Shown: positions 20,352-28,296 of the stretch, one piece after another | How positions within the stretch are numbered: the first letter of the stretch is position 1 | How the letters are laid out: the number at the start of each line of letters is the position of its first letter | NCBI RefSeq assembly: GCF_024206475.1 | Contig: NZ_JAMBPR010000012.1 | Coordinates: forward strand, 124,001-188,000 | From: Paraburkholderia sp. CNPSo 3274 | GTDB taxonomy: Bacteria > Pseudomonadota > Gammaproteobacteria > Burkholderiales > Burkholderiaceae | DNA length: 64,000 bases | Reading direction: 5' to 3' | Translations under genes and position numbers: made by a program | The notes under the pieces: generated by a model | The model's input: the letters and a program-made list of their open reading frames with translations, nothing else | Told to the model about the DNA's origin: nothing | Databases searched by the model: none

Positions 20352-21668
20352 ATGTCTTTCGATTTCTTTGCCCCCTGCCCGCGCGGCCTCGAAGCCGCGC
20401 TCGCCGCCGAACTGGCCGAAACCGCGCAACGGCGCCTGCCGCCCGGTGCACTCCAGGTCGGCGCCGAGGTGCCCGGCGGCGTGCATTTCCGCGGCAACTG
20501 GGCCGGCGGCATTGCCGCCAACCTCCATTCGCGCATTGCGAGCCGCGTGCTCCTGAAGATCGCCCAGCACCCATACCGCAGCGAACAGGACATTTATGCA
20601 CTCGCGCGCGAGCAGCAGTGGGAGAAGTGGTTCTCGGCGAACGAGACGATCCGCATCGACATCACCGCAATCAAGTCGCCGCTGCGAAGCCTCGAATTCG
20701 CCACGCTGCGCGTGAAGGACGCGATCTGCGACCGCATGCGCGACAAGGCCGGTGCGCGTCCGAGCGTCGATACCGCCTATCCCGACGTGCGCGTCTTCGC
20801 CTTCCTCACGGCGAACGAATGCACGCTCTATCTCGACACCTCGGGCGAGCCGCTCTTCAAGCGCGGCTGGCGTCTGGACAAGGGCGCCGCCCCGCTGCGC
20901 GAGAACCTCGCCGCCGGCATCCTGCGCCTCACGGGCTGGACGCCCGGCACGCCGCTCTATGACCCGATGTGCGGCAGCGGCACCTTCCTCGCGGAAGCCG
21001 CGCAAGTCGCGCTCGACATCGCGCCGGGGCTCGATCGCCGCTTCGGCTTCGAGTCGCTCAAGCAGGCCGACATGGCCGCGTGGCGGCACCTCAAGAGCGA
21101 GGCGAACACGGCACGCAATCTCGCGCAAAGCAAAACCGGCGATCTACTGATTTACGGCAGTGACATCTCCGACGTCATGCTCGAGAAGGCGCGTGCGAAC
21201 TTCAAGCGCGCGGGCTTCGGCAGCGTGACGCTCAAGCAGCTTGACGCGCGCAACATGACGCCGCCCTCGGCAGCGCCCGGCATTCTCGTGGCGAATCCGC
21301 CGTACGGCGAGCGTATCGAGGTGCGCGGCCGCAATGCGCGCGGCGAGGCGCGCCCGACGGCGCGCGAGCTGCGCGGCGACGATGACGAAGGCTTTCGCCG
21401 CGCCAAGGACGAGGCGCCCGACGCCGAGTTCTTCCAGGCGCTCGGCGACGCGCTCAAGCAGCGCTTCACGGGCTGGCGCGCGTTCGTCCTCACCTCGGAC
21501 CGCAAGCTGCCGGGCCAGTTGCGCCTGCGCGAAGCCGCCAAGACGCCGCTCTACAACGGCGCGCTCGAATGCCGCCTGTTCCGCTTCGACCTGATCGCGG
21601 GCAGCGTGCGCCAGCGTCCGGCCAACGGCGGCGCGAACCCCGCCGCCGGCAACGACGACGCCAGCTGA
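20352..21668 (+). CDS. rlmL: THUMP-domain 23S rRNA methyltransferase (RlmL-like)
   Basis: This SAM-dependent RNA methyltransferase is expected to modify 23S rRNA. The 438-residue product has a THUMP-type N-terminal half (FFAPCPRGLEAALAAELAE; FRGNWAGGIAANLHSRIASR), the SAM-binding DPMCGSGTFLAEAAQ near residue 205, and the catalytic NPPYGER near 318. It corresponds to the N-terminal RlmL half of E. coli RlmKL; the RlmK half is absent. Residues 330-355 form a charged insertion rich in Arg and acidic residues. A -10-like TACAAT at 20313-20318 lies upstream. Confidence 0.88.
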   Translation: MSFDFFAPCPRGLEAALAAELAETAQRRLPPGALQVGAEVPGGVHFRGNWAGGIAANLHSRIASRVLLKIAQHPYRSEQDIYALAREQQWEKWFSANETIRIDITAIKSPLRSLEFATLRVKDAICDRMRDKAGARPSVDTAYPDVRVFAFLTANECTLYLDTSGEPLFKRGWRLDKGAAPLRENLAAGILRLTGWTPGTPLYDPMCGSGTFLAEAAQVALDIAPGLDRRFGFESLKQADMAAWRHLKSEANTARNLAQSKTGDLLIYGSDISDVMLEKARANFKRAGFGSVTLKQLDARNMTPPSAAPGILVANPPYGERIEVRGRNARGEARPTARELRGDDDEGFRRAKDEAPDAEFFQALGDALKQRFTGWRAFVLTSDRKLPGQLRLREAAKTPLYNGALECRLFRFDLIAGSVRQRPANGGANPAAGNDDAS

Positions 21669-21975
21669 CGTTGGCAAACGCGCACGGCGGGTGACGTTGC
21701 CACCCGCCGCCGCGCCGCGCGTGGCGCAGCTCTGCGCCACCGCCAGCGGATCTCCCTCGGACTCCGGAAACATCTTCTGCAGCGTGAACGCCGGCATCGA
21801 ATCGCGCGAATAGCAACGCGACGGCCGCCGAAGCTCGCGCGGCACGGCGCGTCAAACCTACTGACAACACGCTGTCAGCAGCCCCCTGGCACACTGCTTC
21901 TACGCCACTTGGCGAGGCTGCCGCCGCCCGGCTGCCGCCATTCACCGTCCGCCGTTGCCTTCGAGGAGCTGTATC
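21669..21975 (+). promoter_or_regulatory. VOC gene upstream region with hairpins and a candidate operator
   Basis: Two GC-rich hairpins follow the methyltransferase: GGCGGGTG/CACCCGCC (21686-21708) and GTGGCGCA/TGCGCCAC (21721-21740). Neither has a T-run, but together they may end transcription. Nearer the VOC gene, CTGACA (21861-21866) and TGTCAG (21873-21878) form a perfect inverted repeat with a 6-nt spacer, suited to a dimeric repressor. The WYL regulator two genes downstream is the obvious candidate. Confidence 0.5.
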
Positions 21976-22365
21976 GTGTCTACCGATCTGTCCCGTGTGA
22001 TCTCGTGGTTCGAAATTCCCGCGCACGACCTGGAGCGTGCCGCCCGTTTTTACGAAACCGCCTTCGACACCGCGCTGCAGCGCGAAGTGGTCGGCGGCGT
22101 GCCGATGGCGCTGTTCGCTCACACCGAAACTGAAACCGGCGGCTGCATCGTGTTCAATCCGCACGACGCCAAGCCCGATCCGAAGGGCGTGCTCGTGTAT
22201 CTGAACGCGCAGCCATCGGTCACGGCCGTGCTCGACCGCGTGCAAAAAGCCGGCGGCAAGCAGCAAGGGCCCGCGGTGGAGTTGCCGAACAACTACGGCT
22301 ATATCGGCTTCTTCATCGATACCGAAGGCAACCGCGTCGGTCTGCACGCGCCGAAGCTCGGTTGA
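21976..22365 (+). CDS. VOC-family (glyoxalase/bleomycin resistance fold) protein
   Basis: The 129-residue product has the single-domain vicinal-oxygen-chelate layout: VISWFEIPAHDLERAARFYE at the N-terminus, GCIVFNPHDAKPDPKGVLVY in the middle, and GYIGFFIDTEGNRVGLHAP at the end. Members bind metals and small substrates, but the substrate is not predictable. I use GTG at 21976 because GAGGAGCT precedes it; an ATG seven codons upstream has no comparable site. It is followed 84 nt later by a WYL regulator, so the pair is probably one regulated unit. Confidence 0.85.
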   Translation: MSTDLSRVISWFEIPAHDLERAARFYETAFDTALQREVVGGVPMALFAHTETETGGCIVFNPHDAKPDPKGVLVYLNAQPSVTAVLDRVQKAGGKQQGPAVELPNNYGYIGFFIDTEGNRVGLHAPKLG

Positions 22366-22449
22366 GCGCGCGGCCGGGCGCCGCGCCCGCCCGGCGCTAT
22401 CATCTGTGCTTATCCCAGTCACCGCGACCGCCTTCGCGAGCGCCCCGCC

Positions 22450-23136
22450 ATGACCCGCCGCGCCGACCGCCTCTTTCGCATCGCCGAACTGCTGCGCGGC
22501 CGGCGTCTCACCACCGCCCAGCAGTTGGCTGATTGGCTCGAAGTCTCGCCGCGCACGGTCTATCGCGACGTGCGCGACCTGCAGCTCTCGGGCGTGCCGA
22601 TCGAAGGCGAGGCGGGCATCGGCTACCGGCTCGCGCGCACGGCGAGTCTGCCGCCGCTCACCTTCACCGCCGACGAACTCACCGCGCTCGCAGTGGGCGC
22701 GCGCATGGCCGAATCGTGGGGCGGCGCGGCGCTCGCGAGCGGCGCTCGCGGCGCGCTCGCGAAGATCGCCGCCGCGATGCCCGCGGAAAAGCGCGCCGTG
22801 CTGGAACGGCTTGCCGTGTTCGCGCCGGCGTATCACATGGATCACGCGTTCTCGGACAAGCTCGACGCGCTGCATCGCGCCGTCGACACGCGGCTCGTCG
22901 TGCGCTTCGCGTACTGCGACCGCATCGGCGCGCATACACAGCGGCGCATCTGGCCGCTTGGGCTCGTGTACTGGGGCGCGCAATGGACGGTGGGCGCCTG
23001 GTGCGAAATGCGCGAGGACTTCCGCAACTTCAACATCGCGCGCATGGAGAACGTGGAAGTGCTCGAGCAGTTTCCCGATGTGAGCGGGCGGCGGCTAGCC
23101 GACTATCTGCGCCGCGTGAATGCGCCTTCGCTGTGA
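22450..23136 (+). CDS. YafY-type transcriptional regulator (HTH plus WYL domain)
   Basis: The 228-residue product starts with a DeoR/HTH_11-type helix-turn-helix (RLFRIAELLRGRRLTTAQQL then ADWLEVSPRTVYRDVRDLQL) and continues into a WYL-type ligand-sensing domain (RRIWPLGLVYWGAQWTVGAW, near residues 172-191). Such regulators often repress small enzymes encoded beside them. The preceding VOC gene and the CTGACA-N6-TGTCAG palindrome upstream of it are the likely targets. The ligand is unknown. Confidence 0.88.
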   Translation: MTRRADRLFRIAELLRGRRLTTAQQLADWLEVSPRTVYRDVRDLQLSGVPIEGEAGIGYRLARTASLPPLTFTADELTALAVGARMAESWGGAALASGARGALAKIAAAMPAEKRAVLERLAVFAPAYHMDHAFSDKLDALHRAVDTRLVVRFAYCDRIGAHTQRRIWPLGLVYWGAQWTVGAWCEMREDFRNFNIARMENVEVLEQFPDVSGRRLADYLRRVNAPSL

Positions 23137-23157
23137 GCGGTCAACACAGCCGGAATT

Positions 23158-23183
23158 GAAAAAGGCGCGCATCGCTGCGCGCC
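23158..23183 (-). terminator. Intrinsic terminator of the pnt operon
   Basis: GGCGCGC (23164-23170) pairs with GCGCGCC (23177-23183). On the minus strand this hairpin is followed by TTTTTCAATT, 29 nt past the pntB stop. The plus-strand side lacks a T-run. Confidence 0.8.
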
Positions 23184-23211
23184 CCTCGCGTAGGTTTGAT
23201 GCGAGCAGCGC

Positions 23212-24544
23212 TCACTCCACCGCTTTCACCATCTCCTCGATCACCTTCTTCGCATCGCCGAACACCATCATGGTTTTATCCATGTAGAAGAGTTCGTTGT
23301 CGAGGCCCGCGTAACCCGCCGCCATCGAGCGCTTGTTCACGATGATGGTGCGCGCCTTGTACGCCTCGATGATCGGCATGCCCGCGATCGGCGACTTCGG
23401 ATCGTTCTTCGCCGCCGGATTCACCACGTCGTTCGCACCGAGCACGAGCACGACATCGGTCTGGCCGAACTCGTTGTTGATGTCCTCCATCTCGAACACC
23501 ATGTCGTAGGGCACCTCGGCTTCCGCGAGCAGCACGTTCATGTGGCCCGGCATGCGGCCCGCCACCGGGTGGATCGCGTAGCGCACGTCCACGCCCTTCT
23601 CCACGAGCTTGTCGGTAAGCTCCTTCAGCGCATGCTGCGCGCGCGCCACCGCGAGGCCGTAGAAAGCCACCCAGCAGCACGTTGAAGAACGAGCGGTTCA
23701 TCGCGTGGCACATGATGTACGACAGAATCGCGCCGGAAGAGCCCACGAGCGAGCCCGCGATGATCAGCATGGCGTTGTTCAGCGAGAAGCCGATGCCCGC
23801 TGCCGCCCAGCCCGAGTACGAGTTCAGCATCGAGACGACCACCGGCATGTCCGCGCCGCCGATCGGAATGATGATGAGCACGCCCAGCGCGAACGCGATC
23901 AGCGTCATGATGATGAACGGCAGCCACGACTGCGTGATGAAGAACAGGATGCCGAAGCCGACCATGCCGAGCGCGAGGAACAGGTTGATCAGATGCTGGC
24001 CCGGATAGACCACCGGCGCGCCCTGGAACAGGCGGAACTTGTACTTGCCCGAGAGCTTGCCGAAGGCGATGACCGAACCGCTGAACGTGATCGCACCAAC
24101 GAACGTGCCGATGAACAGCTCGATGCGGTTGCCGTACGGCAGGAAGCCCGGATATGGCGCGTCTTCTGCAACCAGTCCGAACGCTGCCGGCTCAGAGACG
24201 ACCGCATACGCGATGCACACCGCCGCGAGACCGATCAGCGAGTGCATGGCCGCGACGAGTTCGGGCATCTTCGTCATCTCGACGCGCGCCGCGACGTAGG
24301 CCCCAAGGCCGCCGCCCACCACGAGCGCCGCGAACAACAGCGCAAGCCCGAGCCCGAGGTTCGAGCCGAACTGTGCGGACTCCTTCACGATCAGGGCAAG
24401 GGTGGTGAGAATGGCGATGGCCATACCGACCATGCCGAACACATTGCCGGCGCGCGCGCTCTTCGGATTCGACAGTCCCTTGAGCGCCTGGATGAAGCAG
24501 ACCGACGCCACCAGATAAAGCAGCGTAACGACGTTGATGCTCAT
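23212..24544 (-). pseudogene. pntB: NAD(P) transhydrogenase subunit beta, interrupted by an out-of-frame deletion
   Basis: PntB carries most of the proton-pumping membrane domain and the NADP-binding domain III. The first 294 codons (24544 down to 23663) are normal PntB: MSINVVTLLYLVASVCFIQA through [13 protein letters not shown]. The frame then reads unrelated residues ([14 protein letters not shown]) to a stop at 23276. From 23661 another frame resumes true Pnt[20 protein letters not shown] to EEMVKAVE, stopping at 23212. The linker and the start of domain III, including the PG of the PGYG NADP-binding turn, are missing: roughly 35-40 residues plus a shift of frame. As given, no functional PntB can be made. 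It may be decay or an assembly error. Confidence 0.88.
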
Positions 24545-24874
24545 TTACGCACCCTCCTTGCTGCCGGGGGCGGAGAGCTTTTTTGGCTCCTTCTTGCGGA
24601 ACATCTCCAGCATTCGCCGCGTGACGAGGAACCCGCCGAACACGTTCACGGCCGCGAGCAGCACGGCGAACGTGCCGAAGAATTTACCCGGTCCGCCCAC
24701 GGTCAGGCCCGTGGCGAGCATCGCCCCGACGATCACGATCGCCGAGATCGCATTGGTCACGGCCATGAGCGGCGTATGCAGCGCGGGCGTGACATTCCAG
24801 ACCACGTGATAGCCGACGTACACGGCCAGCACGAAGATGATCAGGTTAATGACGGTATGGTTGATGACTTCCAT
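24545..24874 (-). CDS. pntAb: NAD(P) transhydrogenase alpha subunit, membrane part (PntAb)
   Basis: This 109-residue protein is the small membrane half of PntA found as a separate gene in three-subunit transhydrogenases. It has three hydrophobic spans ([39 protein letters not shown]; the [20 protein letters not shown] region), with the conserved [19 protein letters not shown]. Its stop directly abuts the pntB start, and pntAa lies 18 nt upstream, so all three form one operon. With pntB broken, this subunit would lack its partner. Confidence 0.92.
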   Translation of the reverse strand: MEVINHTVINLIIFVLAVYVGYHVVWNVTPALHTPLMAVTNAISAIVIVGAMLATGLTVGGPGKFFGTFAVLLAAVNVFGGFLVTRRMLEMFRKKEPKKLSAPGSKEGA

Positions 24875-24892
24875 TTCCTGGTCTCCTCCTCG

Positions 24893-26044
24893 TCATGCCT
24901 TGCGCGTGACCTGGCCGTCGCGGGCCAGCAGCGTGGCCGCGACGATGTCGTCCGCGAGATCGATATTGAGCGTGGCTTCCTTCGTGACGATCAGCTTCAG
25001 GAAGTCGAGCAGGTTGCGCGCGTAGAGCGCGGAGGCGTCGGCGGCGACCATCGAGGCGAGATTCGTGTAGCCGCAAATCTGCACCCCGTGGTGCGTCACC
25101 ACCTTGTCCGCCTCGGTGAGCGGGCAGTTGCCGCCGCGCCGGCCGCTTGCCTCGTCAGCAACAGGACCGCGTCCTGCCGCCAGGTCGATCACCACCGATC
25201 CTGGCTTCATCGCCTGCACGGTCTCCGAAGGCAACAGCGTAGGCGCGTCGCGGCCGGGAATCAGCGCGGTGGAGATGACGATATCGGCCTGCCTGGCGCG
25301 CTCGTGAACCAGCGCCGACTGGCGCGCCAGCCACGAAGGCGGCATGGGCCGGGCATAGCCGCCCACGCCAACGGCCGCTTCGCGTTCCTCATCGGTTTCG
25401 TAGGGCACGTCGAGGAATTTGCCGCCGAGCGACTCGATCTGCTCCTTCACAGCGGGGCGTACGTCCGAGGCCTCGATCACCGCGCCCAGGCGCCGCGCCG
25501 TGGCAATGGCCTGCAGGCCCGCCACGCCTGCGCCGAGAATCAGCACGCGCGCGGCCTTCACCGTACCGGCGGCGGTCATGAGCATCGGCATGAAGCGCGG
25601 ATAGAGGGTCGAGGCCACGAGCACCGCCTTGTACCCGGCGATGTTGGCCTGCGACGAAAGCACGTCGAGGCTTTGCGCGCGCGTGGTGCGCGGGGCGGCT
25701 TCGAGCGCGAAGGCCGTCACGCCTGCCTCGGCGAGTTTCGCCGCGTTCTCCGCATTAAAGGGATCGAGCATGCCCACCAGCACCGCGCCGCGCTTCATGA
25801 ACGGCAATTCGCTGACGGTGGGCGACTGGACCTTGAGCACGAGATCCGCACCGAAGGCCGTGGCCGCATCGGCGACCTGCGCGCCTACGGCCGTGTAGGC
25901 CTCGTCGAGATAGCTCGCGGCGGTGCCGGCGCCGGCCTGGATCGTGACCGTGTGGCCCTGGGCGACGTACTTCTTGACTGTCTCCGGCGTCGCGGCCACG
26001 CGGGTTTCGTTCGCCCGCGTCTCTGCAGGCACTCCGATATGCAT
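24893..26044 (-). CDS. pntAa: NAD(P) transhydrogenase alpha subunit, NAD-binding part (PntAa)
   Basis: PntAa is the NAD(H)-binding domain I of the transhydrogenase, on the cytoplasmic side. The 383-residue product begins MHIGVPAETRANETRVAATP, like alanine dehydrogenase relatives. The Rossmann glycine motif is in RVLILGAGVAGLQAIATARR near residue 168, followed by EASDVRPAVKEQIESLGGKF. The ATG at 26044 is preceded by GGAGGAAAC. It leads the pntAa-pntAb-pntB operon. Confidence 0.94.
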   Translation of the reverse strand: MHIGVPAETRANETRVAATPETVKKYVAQGHTVTIQAGAGTAASYLDEAYTAVGAQVADAATAFGADLVLKVQSPTVSELPFMKRGAVLVGMLDPFNAENAAKLAEAGVTAFALEAAPRTTRAQSLDVLSSQANIAGYKAVLVASTLYPRFMPMLMTAAGTVKAARVLILGAGVAGLQAIATARRLGAVIEASDVRPAVKEQIESLGGKFLDVPYETDEEREAAVGVGGYARPMPPSWLARQSALVHERARQADIVISTALIPGRDAPTLLPSETVQAMKPGSVVIDLAAGRGPVADEASGRRGGNCPLTEADKVVTHHGVQICGYTNLASMVAADASALYARNLLDFLKLIVTKEATLNIDLADDIVAATLLARDGQVTRKA

Positions 26045-26339
26045 CGTTGTTTCCTCCTCGACCTTCTTGTTCTAGCTGTTCTGGCTCGAATCGAGCGAAG
26101 GGAGGCCGACAAACGGCGTTCAAGCGCCGGCATCCATTGCAACGGCAAACGACGGCACCACTTTAACCGAAAGCAGCGGCGGCTTTATAGCGGGAATTGC
26201 CCGCTTTTGTGCGATGCACACGACACGCTGTGTTGTCCGACCGGGCGGTCGGCTGTGCCGGGCGAGCCGGGCACGCAGTCCGTCGGGGCCCGATCCGGCC
26301 CCGGGCAGCGTTCGCGCCGTCCCGGTAAAATACCGCCCC

Positions 26340-26846
26340 ATGAATGAGGAAACCTGGGCACCCCACGTCACCGTGGCCGCGATCGTCGAGCGCGACGGGC
26401 GTTTTCTGCTCGTCGAGGAACACACGCCAGCCGGACTGCGCCTGAACCAGCCGGCCGGCCATCTGGAAGCGGGCGAGACGCTGCACGAGGCCGTGGTACG
26501 CGAAACGCTCGAGGAAACCGCGCATGCGTTCACGCCTGAAGCGCTAGTCGGCGTGTATATGACGCACTTCGGCAAGCCAGGCGAGAGCGGTGCGACATAT
26601 GTGCGCTTCACGTACTGCGGCAGTGTCGCAGCCGAGGCGGAAAACCGCGCGCTCGATCCGGATATCGTCCGCACGGTGTGGATGAGCGTGGACGAGATGC
26701 GCGCGGCGAGCGAGCGCCATCGGACGCCGCTCGTGATGCGCTGTGTCGACGATTACCTCGCTGGCAAGCGCGTGCCGCTGGATTTCATCCAGACGCACGC
26801 GACGGCACCGAAAGCGGCGCCCAAGGTCGCACCCAAGATGAACTAA
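26340..26846 (+). CDS. NUDIX hydrolase
   Basis: The 168-residue product carries a complete NUDIX box, GHLEAGETLHEAVVRETLEE, at about residues 40-59. It resembles the NudJ-type phosphatases often found just upstream of mnmA; in E. coli nudJ is likewise next to mnmA. Substrates of that group include thiamine pyrophosphate and nucleoside di- and triphosphates, but the exact one here is not known. The start is ATG 26340. A -10-like TAAAAT ends only 8 nt before it, so the mRNA may be leaderless. mnmA follows after 12 nt. Confidence 0.88.
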   Translation: MNEETWAPHVTVAAIVERDGRFLLVEEHTPAGLRLNQPAGHLEAGETLHEAVVRETLEETAHAFTPEALVGVYMTHFGKPGESGATYVRFTYCGSVAAEAENRALDPDIVRTVWMSVDEMRAASERHRTPLVMRCVDDYLAGKRVPLDFIQTHATAPKAAPKVAPKMN

Positions 26847-26858
26847 GGCAGCAACGAA

Positions 26859-28049
26859 ATGAGCAAACGCAAGGTCGTGGTAGGCATGTCGGGCGGCGTC
26901 GATTCGTCGGTGACCGCATGGCTGCTCAAGGAGCAGGGTTTCGACGTCGTCGGTCTCTTCATGAAGAACTGGGAAGACGACGACGACGGCGAGTACTGCT
27001 CGACGCGCCAGGACTGGATCGACGTGGTGTCGGTCGCGGACCTGATCGGCATCGACGTCGAGGCCGTGAACTTCGCCGCCGAATACAAGGACCGCGTGTT
27101 CGCGGAGTTCCTGCGCGAGTATTCCGCGGGGCGCACGCCGAACCCGGACGTGCTCTGCAACGCCGAGATCAAGTTCAAGGCCTTTCTGGACCACGCCATG
27201 TCGCTCGGCGCGGAAACGATCGCCACGGGGCACTATGCCCGCGTGCGCGAGCGTGACGGTCGTTTCGAACTGCTGAAGGCGCTCGACCACACCAAAGATC
27301 AGTCGTACTTCCTGCACCGCCTGAACCAGGCGCAGCTTTCGAAGACGATGTTCCCGCTTGGCGAAATCCCCAAGACGAAGGTACGCGAGATCGCCGAAAA
27401 GATCGGCCTGCCGAACGCGAAAAAGAAGGATTCCACTGGAATTTGCTTCATTGGCGAGCGGCCGTTCCGCGACTTCCTCAACCGCTACCTGCCGACCAAA
27501 CCCGGCCCGATGATGACGCCCGACGGCCGTGTCGTAGGCGAGCATATCGGCCTCGCGTTCTACACGTTCGGGCAGCGCAAGGGCATTGGCCTTGGCGGCA
27601 GCAAGGACGGCAGCGGCGATCCGTGGTTCGTGGCGGGCAAGGACATGGCCTCGAACACGCTCTACGTCGTGCAGGGCCACGATCATCCGTGGCTGCTCGC
27701 GCACGAGCTGCGCGCAGGCAACGTGAGCTGGGTGGCGGGCGAGCCGCCGGCGCAGGACCACGTATGCGGGGCGAAAACGCGCTATCGCCAGGCCGATGCG
27801 CCCTGCTCGTTCCATACCGCAGACGAATTCGGCGCGGGCCAGTTCACGCTGCGCTTTCCCGATGCGCAATGGGCCGTGACGCCCGGCCAGTCGGCGGTGC
27901 TCTATGACGGCGACGTGTGCCTGGGCGGCGGCATCATCGAGGCGGTGACGACGCTCGCGCCCCACGTGCCCGCCGTGCTGCCGCCCGAAGCGCCGAAGAA
28001 AAAGAAGCGCGTACCGCGCAAAAAGCCCGCTGCGGCGACAATCGCTTGA
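26859..28049 (+). CDS. mnmA: tRNA-specific 2-thiouridylase MnmA
   Basis: MnmA puts sulphur on the wobble uridine of Lys, Glu and Gln tRNAs. The 396-residue product has the PP-loop [19 protein letters not shown] at residues 9-27, the catalytic [17 protein letters not shown], and the second catalytic cysteine in [15 protein letters not shown]. The C-terminus has an extra basic tail ([19 protein letters not shown]). It is co-directional with, and 12 nt behind, the NUDIX gene, and ends at a strong terminator. Confidence 0.96.
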   Translation: MSKRKVVVGMSGGVDSSVTAWLLKEQGFDVVGLFMKNWEDDDDGEYCSTRQDWIDVVSVADLIGIDVEAVNFAAEYKDRVFAEFLREYSAGRTPNPDVLCNAEIKFKAFLDHAMSLGAETIATGHYARVRERDGRFELLKALDHTKDQSYFLHRLNQAQLSKTMFPLGEIPKTKVREIAEKIGLPNAKKKDSTGICFIGERPFRDFLNRYLPTKPGPMMTPDGRVVGEHIGLAFYTFGQRKGIGLGGSKDGSGDPWFVAGKDMASNTLYVVQGHDHPWLLAHELRAGNVSWVAGEPPAQDHVCGAKTRYRQADAPCSFHTADEFGAGQFTLRFPDAQWAVTPGQSAVLYDGDVCLGGGIIEAVTTLAPHVPAVLPPEAPKKKKRVPRKKPAAATIA

Positions 28050-28085
28050 CGCAAGCAGCGTCAGGCAAAACGTAAGAAAACACCA

Positions 28086-28114
28086 CGCGGCGCCCAAGGC
28101 GCCGCGTTTTTTTT
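28086..28114 (+). terminator. Intrinsic terminator of mnmA
   Basis: CGCGGCGCC (28086-28094) pairs with GGCGCCGCG (28098-28106) over a CAA loop and is followed by eight T residues. Confidence 0.9.
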
Positions 28115-28296
28115 ATCGGACCTTCGAGTCCTGGCGAACGCCGCTCGGACGGCATTGCCCGCTTCCCCGCCAGATTCACGAACTTGCGGCATCATTCCGG
28201 CAAGCCGCGCCCAGCAACCGCGCGGCTGACGCGCACCGCCCCTTTACGAGAGGAGAGCAGGTGCGCGCATTAAATCAAGTTCGAGGAGTTCCCCCA

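Noticed and set aside
23705..26347. 880-codon plus-strand open frame opposite the pnt operon
   Set aside because: It mirrors pntAa, pntAb and pntB. The translation is His/Arg/Asp-rich (RDDQHGVVQREADARCRPAR), the mark of the antisense frame of a GC-rich gene, and it has no ribosome site.
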